64,000 nucleotides of DNA, taken from NCBI RefSeq assembly GCF_014694455.1, contig NZ_JAAUWT010000008.1, positions 178,730 to 242,729 of the forward strand, in the 5' to 3' direction. Under the pieces are notes generated by a model, which was not told where the DNA came from, ran no database searches, and saw only the letters and a program-made list of their open reading frames with translations. Within the stretch, counting starts at the first letter, position 1. Each line of letters starts with the position of its first letter. Shown here in pieces: positions 1-7,999 of this stretch. The stretch is from Vibrio sp. S9_S30 (GTDB lineage Bacteria; Pseudomonadota; Gammaproteobacteria; Enterobacterales; Vibrionaceae). The translations under genes and the position numbers were made by a program.

Positions 1-73
1 CCCACTTTAGACTCTTTACCAAAGATCTCTGTTACCAAAGAACTCTGTTAACAAAGGACTCTGTTACCAAAAG
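1..73. repeat. Tandem repeat at the 3' end of the GH88 gene
   Basis: Four imperfect copies of a unit of about 16 bp (14-17 bp), at 11-24, 25-40, 41-56 and 57-73, all variants of actctgttaccaaag. The rightmost copy contains the stop codon of the GH88 gene (64-66, minus strand). The other copies lie downstream of the gene. Seen directly. Confidence 0.85.
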
Positions 74-1233
74 AATTTTTGATATCCGTTTGCCCGCATT
101 AAGGCTTCAAGGTAATAGTAGTCACCATAAGGAAGCATGTTGTCGCACAACCCGACTTTTACAAACGAAGCGCCGTGCGCCAGCAAACCAAGTGCGTTGT
201 GGTCTGCCGTTAAATCACAGCTGTCCATCAAACCTTGAAGCATGAACATACCCCAATCTCGGTAAGGCTTGGCTTCTTCCTTATCCTCCATACATTGCGC
301 AATCAACAATAAGCCAGCCGCTGTAATGGCTCCAGCAGAGCTGTCTTTATATTGGATTTCATGCGCTGGCAAAGAGTAATCCCAAACGGGTACGCCGTCT
401 GGCGTTATATGCTCTACCGCGTATTTAGCCAGCTTTTTCGCCAACGCTAAGAAATGCGTTTCACCTGTATACAAATAGGTTTGCGCAAACCCATGAATCG
501 CCCATGATTGACCACGAGCCCAGCATGATTCGTCTGCGTATCCTTGGAACGTTTCGCCTTTCATCGGCTCCTGCGTCACCGGGTGGAAATTGTAGGAGTG
601 ATAAGTGGAGTAATCGTCACGGACAATGTATTTAGCCAACGTTTCGCTGTGACGTTTCGCCGCGTGCGCATATACAGGTGACCCTGTCACCTTTGAAGCC
701 CAGAACAGCAATGCCGTATTCTGCAATGAATCGATGATCGACTTGCCTTGCGTAATTTCTGGCCCCAATGGGTGCGTATCGTTCCATGCCACAATGTAAC
801 CACCAATCTTTCTAAAACGGTGAATTAAGTGGTCTGCGGCACGAATGGCCATCATCTTGGATTCTTCATCGCCTGTTAGATTGTAATCCGCAACGCAGCT
901 TAAGCTGTACTGAAACCCTAAGTCATGATCGAGCCAAAACGGGTCAAGCAGCATGTCGGCAAAATAAGACTTACGCAATTTGGCGCTATTTTTAAATGGC
1001 TCTTGCGCGGTCATCTGATAACAAAGCCAAAGCTCGCCCGTCCAGAAAGACGACACCCAGTCAAACTGATCGCAGTACTGCCATTGGTTGTCTTCTGTAC
1101 CGATTTTAGGGTTTCGCTCGCCAATTTTAGGAATGTTTCTTTTGATGGCGTCTACCACAACCGGGAGATGATTCAACACGCGTTGCTCATCCAGTGTGGC
1201 CGGCAGCTCTGGCAAAATAACGTTGTTAGTCAT
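64..1233 (-). CDS. Glycoside hydrolase family 88, unsaturated glucuronyl hydrolase
   Basis: A 389-residue protein that resembles family GH88, the unsaturated glucuronyl hydrolases. These use vinyl ether hydration to release a 4,5-unsaturated uronic acid from the non-reducing end of oligosaccharides made by polysaccharide lyases. The aromatic-rich alpha/alpha barrel sequence is visible, for example WVSSFWTGELWLCYQ near residue 60 and ESCWARGQSWAIHGFAQTY near residue 240; the latter is the conserved RGQ(S/A)W region. There is no clear signal peptide, so it is probably cytoplasmic. Its product would enter the KduI/KduD route encoded nearby. The 3' end overlaps a tandem repeat that supplies the last residues and the stop. 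The polysaccharide is not known; hyaluronan, chondroitin or another uronate polymer are possible. Confidence 0.85.
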   Translation of the reverse strand: MTNNVILPELPATLDEQRVLNHLPVVVDAIKRNIPKIGERNPKIGTEDNQWQYCDQFDWVSSFWTGELWLCYQMTAQEPFKNSAKLRKSYFADMLLDPFWLDHDLGFQYSLSCVADYNLTGDEESKMMAIRAADHLIHRFRKIGGYIVAWNDTHPLGPEITQGKSIIDSLQNTALLFWASKVTGSPVYAHAAKRHSETLAKYIVRDDYSTYHSYNFHPVTQEPMKGETFQGYADESCWARGQSWAIHGFAQTYLYTGETHFLALAKKLAKYAVEHITPDGVPVWDYSLPAHEIQYKDSSAGAITAAGLLLIAQCMEDKEEAKPYRDWGMFMLQGLMDSCDLTADHNALGLLAHGASFVKVGLCDNMLPYGDYYYLEALMRANGYQKFFW

Positions 1234-1290
1234 GAAGTTACTACTCTCTTCTCTTTCTCTTTACACAGCGCCCAATGGCGATGTTTTTGA

Positions 1291-1654
1291 TAGTTCGAAT
1301 AGTACTTGAGTTCAAGGAAAGAAAAATGCAGCTCGCTCACATTTTCAAAACAACGTTTCAATTTTTTATTTAAAAATAAAATATAGCAGGAAAGGACAAC
1401 CATCTAAGGCATTTTGCATATATTGATGAGGGATCGTTAGGGGGTGACAATAGGGTCAATCAAGGGAATGATGGACATCATCGCCGTCATACAAACCGCA
1501 TTAAATATTAATAATGGCTTGAGGGGGCTCAACAGGTAATGGGTAAACCTTCGCATCCATCCTGAATCTGTCGCACATTTGGTCGCCTTTTTGTGTTCCG
1601 GCTGCGCTAGTATGATGACGGGAAAAATATTGGCATAGATGGCGGATGGACTGA
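1291..1654. other. Intergenic region between divergent GH88 and epimerase genes
   Basis: No convincing gene. It holds the KdgR-like palindrome described separately, an AT-rich stretch around 1361-1390 and probably both divergent promoters. An open frame of 96 codons on the minus strand here runs into the epimerase gene and has no sensible features. Confidence 0.5.
1346..1360. promoter_or_regulatory. KdgR-like operator upstream of GH88
   Basis: caaaacaacgtttca, a near match to the palindrome tgaaacaacgtttca found upstream of kduD. It lies about 115 bp before the GH88 start. KdgR sites of gammaproteobacteria have the same gaaac-N3-gtttc core. The regulator itself is not in the window, so the name is an inference. 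Confidence 0.55.
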
Positions 1655-2527
1655 ATGGAACACTTGGAAAACGATTTTCTTCGATTGGATTTTGTCGCAA
1701 ATCAAGGGGCATCGATTGCTCAAGCACATGCGAAGATTAATGGGCAATGGGTTCCGTTTCTTTATTCTAATCAACCACAAAGTGGAAAAATTAACCCCAT
1801 GGGCATGTATGTACTTGTGCCATTCTCCAATCGAATGTCAACGGGGGGTTTTAGCTACGATGGTGTTCGCCATAGCGTAAAAAGAAACGTGGATGCCGAG
1901 GCATTCCCTATTCATGGCAACGCGTGGCAATCCCAGTGGACCCTAAAAGATCAGTCGGATTCGCACATGACTTATCAATTGCTTGAGGCGTTATGTTCAC
2001 CTTTTCGGTATAACGCAGAACTTCAATACACATTGGAAGGCAATACACTTCATTGCGAACTGACGGTGACCAACACCAGTGAGATCACGTTACCCTTCGG
2101 ATTGGGTTTTCACCCTTGGTTTTATCGCCATAACGACACACAAGTTCGCTTTGATTCGCAAGGCGTGTGGCTAGAGGATCACCAACATCTCCCCACTACC
2201 CTTTTGAACGTTTTGGATAATCCGACTTGGAACTTTGCATCGCTTAGACATTTGCCAGAAAACTGGGTAAACAATGCCTATGTTCAGTGGGCGGGTTCCG
2301 CCACCATTGTTCAGCCAGAAGACGGGCTGATTATCACACTGCGGGGGAGCGAACCTTTGTCTTATTTGATTCTGTATTCCCCCAACAAAGAAGCCGAATT
2401 TTTCTGTCTTGAACCTGTCTCTCACGCTGTTGACGCATTCAACCTGCCTAAAAAGCCTGGGCTAATTAACCTCGCTAAAGGGGAAAAAATGAACGCTATG
2501 ATGAGCATTCAGTGCGTTGAGGGCTAA
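1655..2527 (+). CDS. Aldose 1-epimerase (galactose mutarotase family)
   Basis: A 290-residue protein of the galactose mutarotase-like beta-sandwich family, which interconverts alpha and beta anomers of sugars. Visible marks are NRMSTGGFSYDG near residue 60, FPIHGNAW near residue 85 (the His of the conserved HG motif) and LGFHPWFY near residue 150 (second catalytic His). A Glu that could act as base is in FFCLEPVSHA near residue 250. It is divergent from the GH88 gene and convergent with kduD. The sugar is unknown; a role with galT or with uronate-derived disaccharides is plausible. It is followed by an inverted repeat that encloses a tandem repeat. Confidence 0.85.
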   Translation: MEHLENDFLRLDFVANQGASIAQAHAKINGQWVPFLYSNQPQSGKINPMGMYVLVPFSNRMSTGGFSYDGVRHSVKRNVDAEAFPIHGNAWQSQWTLKDQSDSHMTYQLLEALCSPFRYNAELQYTLEGNTLHCELTVTNTSEITLPFGLGFHPWFYRHNDTQVRFDSQGVWLEDHQHLPTTLLNVLDNPTWNFASLRHLPENWVNNAYVQWAGSATIVQPEDGLIITLRGSEPLSYLILYSPNKEAEFFCLEPVSHAVDAFNLPKKPGLINLAKGEKMNAMMSIQCVEG

Positions 2528-2646
2528 AGCCAGAGCACTGAGTTTTTGTGCCATGGGTTCTTTTGATCGTCAGTTCTTTGATCGTCAGTTCTTTGATCAT
2601 CAGTTCTTTTGATCATCGGTTCCTTTGGATCATCAGTGCTCTGGCT
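2528..2646. repeat. 14-bp inverted repeat enclosing a five-copy tandem repeat
   Basis: Arms agccagagcactga (2528-2541) and tcagtgctctggct (2633-2646) are exact reverse complements. Between them are five copies of a 15-17 bp unit, ttctttgatcgtcag and variants, at 2558-2573, 2574-2588, 2589-2603, 2604-2619 and 2620-2636. It begins right after the epimerase stop and ends just before the kduD stop. The arms may be an old terminator stem whose loop has expanded; no T-run follows. Confidence 0.85.
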
Positions 2647-2656
2647 AATTTCTGAT

Positions 2657-3418
2657 TTACCGCGCTAACCAGCCACCATCAACGGCAAGCGTGCATCCAT
2701 TGACGTAGTCAGAAGCCTGAGACGCAAGAAACACCGCAGGCCCAGCTAAGTCTTTGGGCAGCCCCCAGCGCTGGGCAGGGATTCTGTCTAGGATTTCTTG
2801 GTTTCTCTCTTGGTCTGCTCGCAATGCAGCGGTGTTGTTGGTCGCCATGTACCCCGGAGCGATGGCATTCACGTTAATCCCTTTCGAGGCCCATTCATTT
2901 GCCAGCAGCTTAGTTACGCCCATCACCGCACTTTTCGACGCCGTATAAGAAGGAACACGGATTCCCCCTTGGAAAGAAAGCATAGAAGCAATATTAATGA
3001 TTTTGCCTCCTTCCCCTTGCGCCAAAAACTGTCTAGCTACCGCTTGAGACATAAAGAAAACACTCTTGATGTTCAAGTTCATCACGTCGTCCCAGTCCGC
3101 TTCCGTAAAATCTAATGCATCATTTCGGCGGATAATGCCTGCATTGTTGACCAGTACATCAATCCGACCAGCCATACTGATCGCTTTATCCACGACTTGC
3201 GTAATAACACCGCTGTTACTTAGATCCGCAATGATTGAATAAAATTTTTGCCCAGTCTCTTCGACCAACGCGGGCGTATTCTCGGGGTCGGAATAATTCA
3301 CGCCAACGATATCGCAACCTGCTTGCGCTAATGCAACGGCCATACCTTGCCCTAAACCTGTATTACAGCCCGTAACTAGGGCAACTTTGCCTTTCAGGCT
3401 AAAGGTATCTAACACCAT
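2657..3418 (-). CDS. kduD: 2-dehydro-3-deoxy-D-gluconate 5-dehydrogenase
   Basis: A 253-residue short-chain dehydrogenase that closely resembles KduD, which reduces 2,5-diketo-3-deoxygluconate (DK-II) to 2-keto-3-deoxygluconate with NADH. The cofactor motif VTGCNTGLGQG is near residue 15, the NNAG motif near residue 90 and the catalytic YTASKSA (Tyr and Lys) near residue 158. The length equals the E. coli enzyme. It acts after KduI in the breakdown of unsaturated uronic acids, here released by the GH88 enzyme. An upstream KdgR-like palindrome suggests induction by pathway intermediates. The next step (kdgK, kdgA) is not in this window. Confidence 0.93.
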   Translation of the reverse strand: MVLDTFSLKGKVALVTGCNTGLGQGMAVALAQAGCDIVGVNYSDPENTPALVEETGQKFYSIIADLSNSGVITQVVDKAISMAGRIDVLVNNAGIIRRNDALDFTEADWDDVMNLNIKSVFFMSQAVARQFLAQGEGGKIINIASMLSFQGGIRVPSYTASKSAVMGVTKLLANEWASKGINVNAIAPGYMATNNTAALRADQERNQEILDRIPAQRWGLPKDLAGPAVFLASQASDYVNGCTLAVDGGWLAR

Positions 3419-3493
3419 TTTCTTCTTCCTATTTTTATAGTTATCCGATTCTCATACATTCATAAAAACAAATGAATTGGGAAGATTTCATAT

Positions 3494-3508
3494 TGAAACA
3501 ACGTTTCA
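3494..3508. promoter_or_regulatory. KdgR-like operator upstream of kduD
   Basis: tgaaacaacgtttca is a perfect 6+3+6 palindrome about 75 bp upstream of the kduD start codon. It matches the gaaac-N3-gtttc core typical of KdgR operators. LacI-family regulators also use palindromes of this kind, so the regulator is not certain. Confidence 0.6.
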
Positions 3509-3646
3509 TTCGAATTTTTAGGCAAAAAAATATAAATAACGGATATGTGATTAAATTTTTAAGTCTTCTCTATCAAACACGCTAGAGATCGTAATCGGTA
3601 AGCCATGTGCGTGAATGAATTCGCTTACCTTGGTTCTGATTAAGAT

Positions 3647-3710
3647 GAGCTCTGGTTATATTGAGCTCTGGTTAAACTGAGCTTTAGCTAAATTAGGCTC
3701 TGGCTAAATA
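3647..3710. repeat. Tandem repeat at the 3' end of galT
   Basis: Four 16-bp copies: 3647-3662, 3663-3678, 3679-3694 and 3695-3710, variants of gagctctggttaaact. The rightmost copies contain the last codons and the stop codon (3693-3695) of galT. The others lie downstream. Confidence 0.85.
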
Positions 3711-4748
3711 ATGCGTCGCACTCACTGATCTTAATTTTTCAGCCGCTTGCTCTGGCGTTAAATCACGTTGGCTTTCGGCCATCATTTCGTACCCCACCAT
3801 AAATTTTCTTACCGATGCACTTCGCAGCAACGGTGGGTAAAATAGCGCGTGCACTTGCCAGTGATCAGGGTTCACAGATTGTTCTGGCGCACCGTGCCAC
3901 CCCATCGAATAGGGAAACGAACACTGAAATAAGTTGTCGTATCGGGTGGTTAGTTCTTTTATCGCTATCGCCAAGTCTTCTTTTTGTTCTTGAGAAATGG
4001 CGGTCAGACGATGGGTTATCGCCTTCGGCAATAACATGGTTTCAAATGGCCACGCTGCCCAGTAGGGTACTAACCCCACCCAATGTTCGGTTTCAACCAC
4101 AATGCGTTCTTTTGCTACCCGTTCACGATGAACATAGTCGTGAAGCATTACAGAGCCGTATTGCGTGAAATACTCTCGCTGAGATTGTTCTTTTTTCATC
4201 ACATAAGTTGGAATGAAACTGTTCGCCCAAACCTGACCATGTGGATGTGGCTGAGAGCAGCCCATCGTTGCTCCTTTGTTCTCGAAAACTTGCACCCAAG
4301 CATAGGTTTTGCCTAACTCTTTCAATTGCTCATTCCACGTATCAATGATGTTTACAATTGCTTTTTCAGAGAGCTCAGGCAACGTTTTGCTGTGGTCTGG
4401 TGAAAAGCAAATCACTCGGCTCTCACCCGTCGCACTTTGCAATTTAAACAGCGGATCGTTCGTTGTATCTGCGAAAGGTACAGCCCGTGTTAACGCCGCA
4501 AAATCGTTCTTAAATACAAATGTTCCTTTGTAGTCTGGATTCTTGTCACCACTTATCCGCACGTTAGTAGGGCAAAGAAAGCACTCAGCTTCATAACTCG
4601 GCAACCTTTCCTTGCTTTGTTCTTCCTGCTGCCCTTGCCATGGGCGCTTAGCTCGGTGAGGAGAAACCAGTACCCACTCTTGCGTTAATGGGTTAAAACG
4701 TCGGTGCGGATGCTCGGTAGCATCAAATTCAGAGAACATATCGCTCAT
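3693..4748 (-). CDS. galT: Galactose-1-phosphate uridylyltransferase
   Basis: Leloir pathway enzyme that swaps UMP between UDP-glucose and galactose-1-phosphate. The active site HPHGQVW is near residue 160 with the nucleophilic His in HPH. The zinc-site start ECFLCPTN is near residue 50. [20 protein letters not shown] at the N-terminus is typical. The ATG at 4748 is chosen over one four codons earlier because ggaag sits seven bases before it. The frame opens directly after the stop of the SulP transporter gene, so the two are co-transcribed. There is no galK, galE or galM beside it, which is unusual for galT. The last codons lie inside a tandem repeat. Confidence 0.95.
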   Translation of the reverse strand: MSDMFSEFDATEHPHRRFNPLTQEWVLVSPHRAKRPWQGQQEEQSKERLPSYEAECFLCPTNVRISGDKNPDYKGTFVFKNDFAALTRAVPFADTTNDPLFKLQSATGESRVICFSPDHSKTLPELSEKAIVNIIDTWNEQLKELGKTYAWVQVFENKGATMGCSQPHPHGQVWANSFIPTYVMKKEQSQREYFTQYGSVMLHDYVHRERVAKERIVVETEHWVGLVPYWAAWPFETMLLPKAITHRLTAISQEQKEDLAIAIKELTTRYDNLFQCSFPYSMGWHGAPEQSVNPDHWQVHALFYPPLLRSASVRKFMVGYEMMAESQRDLTPEQAAEKLRSVSATHYLARA

Positions 4749-4760
4749 TACTGCTTCCAT

Positions 4761-6425
4761 TTAAATGTGAACCTGTTTATGTCGATGAGACGAGTCAATA
4801 ATTGAAGAGAATTCAGATAGTAATCGAGTCAAACTTGGATAGAACTGACGTTCAGAGAACACTGTATCCCCTTTTAGAAGGTGCTCCCGAGGCGCATTTT
4901 TAAAACGACAGAAGAACACTTGCTTCCCTGACGTTTGAGTAAACTCTGCGAGCATCCTGACGCCTAAATGGTCAATAAAATTGATCCCTCGCCCTAAAAT
5001 GATCACATTAGGCGCAGTGATGCTTTGCAGCTCGCTGTGAAGATGCTGAACACTGCCAAAAAATATGGACCCGTTAATGCGGACAACTTGCACCAAACCC
5101 AAGACGTCCTTATCCATGGCCAGATCGTCGTTATCCAAATAGTCCACAACCGGGCGCGAAGTCCTGCGCAAATAAAAAAACAAGGAGGCACTGACACCCA
5201 CATAAATGGACAGCTCCAAGTGCATGGTCATCGCCGACAAACACGTTAACAACAAAACAACCGCTTCTTTTTTATCGTGACGGATGATGTCGGCGATATG
5301 GGTAACATCAATAAGATTGAAGGCAACAACCAATAGGATGCCTGCCATACCCGCAATGGGGATGTAGGCGGCGTATTGAGCAAAAAACACCATGATTGCC
5401 GCAAGAGAAATACCCGCAAACACCGCGGCCAAAGGTGTCTTGGCGCCGCTGCTGTAATTCACACCACTGCGAGTAAAGGAACCTGACGAGACATAACAAG
5501 AGAAAAATGCCCCCGCAATATTGGATACACCCTGCCCGATGAATTCTTGATTACTGTCTATGTGTTGTTTGGATTTGAGCGCAACCGAACGGGCAATGGA
5601 TATGGCTTCAACCAGCCCAAGCAGTGCCACCGCAACAATACCGCTCAACATGGATTCGAATGGCACATGATTGACATTTGGAAGAGAAAAGACAGGCAAC
5701 CCAGATGACACCTCGCCCACGAGCTGAATCTCGAATCCCGCGTGGTTCATACTGCACGCCAGCCCCATAGAAACCAGCATGGCGATCAACATGTATGGGA
5801 GTTTTGACCACAATTCTTTCAAGACCACACAAGTTAAAATGGTGACAAGACCGACAAGTAAAGACGCTAAGTGGAAATCGGGGGCATGCTGAATGCCCAG
5901 AGTGAGGTTTTCTATCGCTGTTGAGCCCGACGCATAGTTTACCCCTAATAGGTATTTGATTTGGCTCGCGCTGATGACAACAGCGGCACCGGCAGTAAAC
6001 CCCAACACCACAGAGTGTGAAACAAAATTAACGACCGCTCCGAAGCGAAGTAACCCAAACGCGAGCTGAAGGATACCCGCGCATAAGGTGAGCGTAATAA
6101 CCAGTTGAATGTACATATCGCTTCCAGGTACCGCAAACTGGCTAATGGTGGTGAACACGATGACCGAAAGCGCCGCCGTTGGACCTGAAATAAGGTGGTG
6201 AGATGAGCCAAATAACGCTGCAATAATCGCCGGAATAATGGCTGTATAAAGCCCATATTCCGGTGGAAGACCGGCAATCATGGCGTAAGCGACGCCCTGT
6301 GGCAGCACAATGATGGCGCCCGTTATGCCAGCCCAAAAATCTGCTTTGAGTGTAGAGAGCGTAACTTCCCTGCCCCATGCTAAGAATGGGCAACACTTCT
6401 GAATTAACCAAGCTAAACTGTTCAT
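4761..6425 (-). CDS. SulP family anion transporter with STAS domain
   Basis: A 554-residue SulP (SLC26-like) protein. The N-terminal 400 residues form about a dozen membrane segments and include the family start FWAGITGAIIVLPQGVAYAM near residue 30. The last 120 residues form a cytoplasmic STAS domain (VVRINGSIFFGSVQHLHSEL near residue 440). Members carry sulfate, bicarbonate or dicarboxylates; the ion cannot be read from sequence. Its stop codon is followed at once by galT. A sulfate role would fit breakdown of sulfated glycans next to GH88, but this is inference. The start codon lies in the first unit of a 20-bp tandem repeat that fills the upstream region, and no strong ribosome binding site is seen. 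Confidence 0.88.
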   Translation of the reverse strand: MNSLAWLIQKCCPFLAWGREVTLSTLKADFWAGITGAIIVLPQGVAYAMIAGLPPEYGLYTAIIPAIIAALFGSSHHLISGPTAALSVIVFTTISQFAVPGSDMYIQLVITLTLCAGILQLAFGLLRFGAVVNFVSHSVVLGFTAGAAVVISASQIKYLLGVNYASGSTAIENLTLGIQHAPDFHLASLLVGLVTILTCVVLKELWSKLPYMLIAMLVSMGLACSMNHAGFEIQLVGEVSSGLPVFSLPNVNHVPFESMLSGIVAVALLGLVEAISIARSVALKSKQHIDSNQEFIGQGVSNIAGAFFSCYVSSGSFTRSGVNYSSGAKTPLAAVFAGISLAAIMVFFAQYAAYIPIAGMAGILLVVAFNLIDVTHIADIIRHDKKEAVVLLLTCLSAMTMHLELSIYVGVSASLFFYLRRTSRPVVDYLDNDDLAMDKDVLGLVQVVRINGSIFFGSVQHLHSELQSITAPNVIILGRGINFIDHLGVRMLAEFTQTSGKQVFFCRFKNAPREHLLKGDTVFSERQFYPSLTRLLSEFSSIIDSSHRHKQVHI

Positions 6426-6573
6426 TTTCGCTTTCGCTGCCTCATTTTTGCTTTCGCTGCTGTATTTTCACTTTTGCTACTGTATTTTCACTTTTGCTAC
6501 TATATTTTCACTTTTGCTACTGTATTTTCACTTTTGCTGCTGTATTTTCACTTTTGCTGCTGCATTTTGCTGT
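6421..6573. repeat. 20-bp tandem repeat covering the SulP start
   Basis: Seven 20-bp units from 6421 to 6560 plus a partial eighth. Units at 6461, 6481, 6501, 6521 and 6541 are nearly identical to tgtattttcacttttgctac. Units at 6421 and 6441 are more diverged. The first unit contains the SulP start codon (6423-6425, minus strand). Confidence 0.95.
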
Positions 6574-6850
6574 CACTTAAGTGGCTCAACACATTCATAC
6601 TCCGCCTATCTTCTTGCTGGGTTTCTATCATTTAGTATCTCGGATTCTTCCATTCATTATACGAAGAAAAGCCTCATCAACAACATTTTTAAAAAGCCGT
6701 TTCATTTATTTTTGATAAACAAGTTAAATTATGTGACAGTGATTATAAAATGGCGTTTCAAAAATTTATTCATAGATAACTCAGTGATAAGGTGGTGTTC
6801 TTCAAGGGAGGCATGACCTTCCTTTCAATCGAAACAAGAGAGAAGTAGAG
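6574..6850. promoter_or_regulatory. Upstream region of kduI with two KdgR-like half-matching sites
   Basis: No gene seen. taaaaagccgtttca (6690-6704) and taaaatggcgtttca (6746-6760) each keep the right half-site gtttca and a partial left half of the palindrome found before kduD. Together with the GH88 and kduD sites this suggests common control of the uronate genes. Confidence 0.45.
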
Positions 6851-7687
6851 ATGGAAGTACGTCAAGCTATTCACAGTGAACACGCAAAAACACTAGGAAC
6901 ACAGCAGTTGCGTGACGAATTTTTAGTTGAAAACATCTTCGTGGCGGATCAATTGACGATGACCTATAGCCACATCGATAGAATAATCTTTGGTGGTGTT
7001 CAGCCAGTCGATAAAGAGGTTGTGCTCGATCCAGCATTAGGTGAACAAGTCGGTGTGGACTACTTTCTTCAGCGTAGAGAGTTAGGGCTAATCAACGTTG
7101 GCGGCGATGGCGTTATTGTTGTAGACGGTGAAAGCTACAACATTAATCACCAAGAAGCGTTATATATTGGGCAAGGCGCAAAAGCCGTGACCTTTTCTAG
7201 CGCAGATGCAGCAAACCCAGCCAAGTTTTACTACAACTGCGCCCCAGCACATACGCATTATCCAAACAAAAAAATCACGCTAGAAGAAGCCGCTCCGGTA
7301 ACGCTTGGTGACGCTGCAACCAGTAACAAACGTACTATTTACAAATACATCGTGCCGGACGTACTTCCAACGTGCCAGCTGCTAATGGGTTTAACAAAGC
7401 TTGAAGACGGCAGCTTATGGAATACGATGCCATGCCACACTCACGACCGTCGTATGGAAGTGTATTTCTACTTCAATATGGATAAAGACGCGGCGGTTTT
7501 CCATTTCATGGGCGAGCCACAAGAAACGCGTCACTTGCTGATTCACAATGAGCAAGCGGTCATTTCGCCGAGTTGGTCGATCCATTCAGGTGTAGGCACT
7601 CAAGCTTATACTTTCATTTGGGGAATGGTCGGAGAAAACCAAACGTTTACCGACATGGATCATATCGCTGTGGAAGACATCAAATAA
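6851..7687 (+). CDS. kduI: 5-dehydro-4-deoxy-D-glucuronate isomerase
   Basis: A 278-residue cupin enzyme that matches KduI over its full length. It isomerises 4-deoxy-L-threo-5-hexosulose uronate (from unsaturated uronic acids) to DK-II, the substrate of KduD. The N-terminus [20 protein letters not shown] and the zinc-binding stretch [16 protein letters not shown] near residue 195 (two His and a Glu) are characteristic. It is a single-gene unit with its own terminator, separated from kduD by the galT-SulP pair. Confidence 0.95.
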   Translation: MEVRQAIHSEHAKTLGTQQLRDEFLVENIFVADQLTMTYSHIDRIIFGGVQPVDKEVVLDPALGEQVGVDYFLQRRELGLINVGGDGVIVVDGESYNINHQEALYIGQGAKAVTFSSADAANPAKFYYNCAPAHTHYPNKKITLEEAAPVTLGDAATSNKRTIYKYIVPDVLPTCQLLMGLTKLEDGSLWNTMPCHTHDRRMEVYFYFNMDKDAAVFHFMGEPQETRHLLIHNEQAVISPSWSIHSGVGTQAYTFIWGMVGENQTFTDMDHIAVEDIK

Positions 7688-7739
7688 CGCAGCCTGCACA
7701 GAGTTTCTAAATAATCCTTCTTGATATTTCCCCTTTTTC

Positions 7740-7769
7740 GCCTGACCTCGCCATAGTCAGGCTTTTTTT
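7740..7769 (+). terminator. Terminator of kduI
   Basis: Stem gcctgac (7740-7746) with gtcaggc (7756-7762), followed by seven T. A classic intrinsic terminator. The rest of the stretch up to 7999 contains only the leader of the next gene. Confidence 0.9.
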
Positions 7770-7999
7770 AAGAACGAAGACAATACAGAAGCCAGAAAAA
7801 CACGGATTTCCTACCCTATCTGAACGCAAAAATCAGAGCCCTATCAAAATTTGTATAATCCCGCCTAAAAGTTCATGGAAACTTAAGTTCGATTATCAGC
7901 ATCTCTTCTATACTTGATGATAAGCATTCACATGCATACTGTATTAGTAACGTAGTGTTATGTATTTTTACACCAAACCCTAACAATCAGGGTCAGTAC

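Noticed and set aside
1437..1727. Open frame of 96 codons on the minus strand
   Set aside because: Overlaps the start of the epimerase gene, has no ribosome site and no family features; it also runs through the likely promoter.
6421..6573. Possible CRISPR array
   Set aside because: Units are contiguous 20-bp direct repeats with no unique spacers and there are no cas genes.
6377..6816. Plus-strand frames rich in Phe, Leu and Tyr over the 20-bp repeats
   Set aside because: They only translate the tandem repeat upstream of SulP; unit length 20 is not a multiple of three, so several frames stay open by chance.
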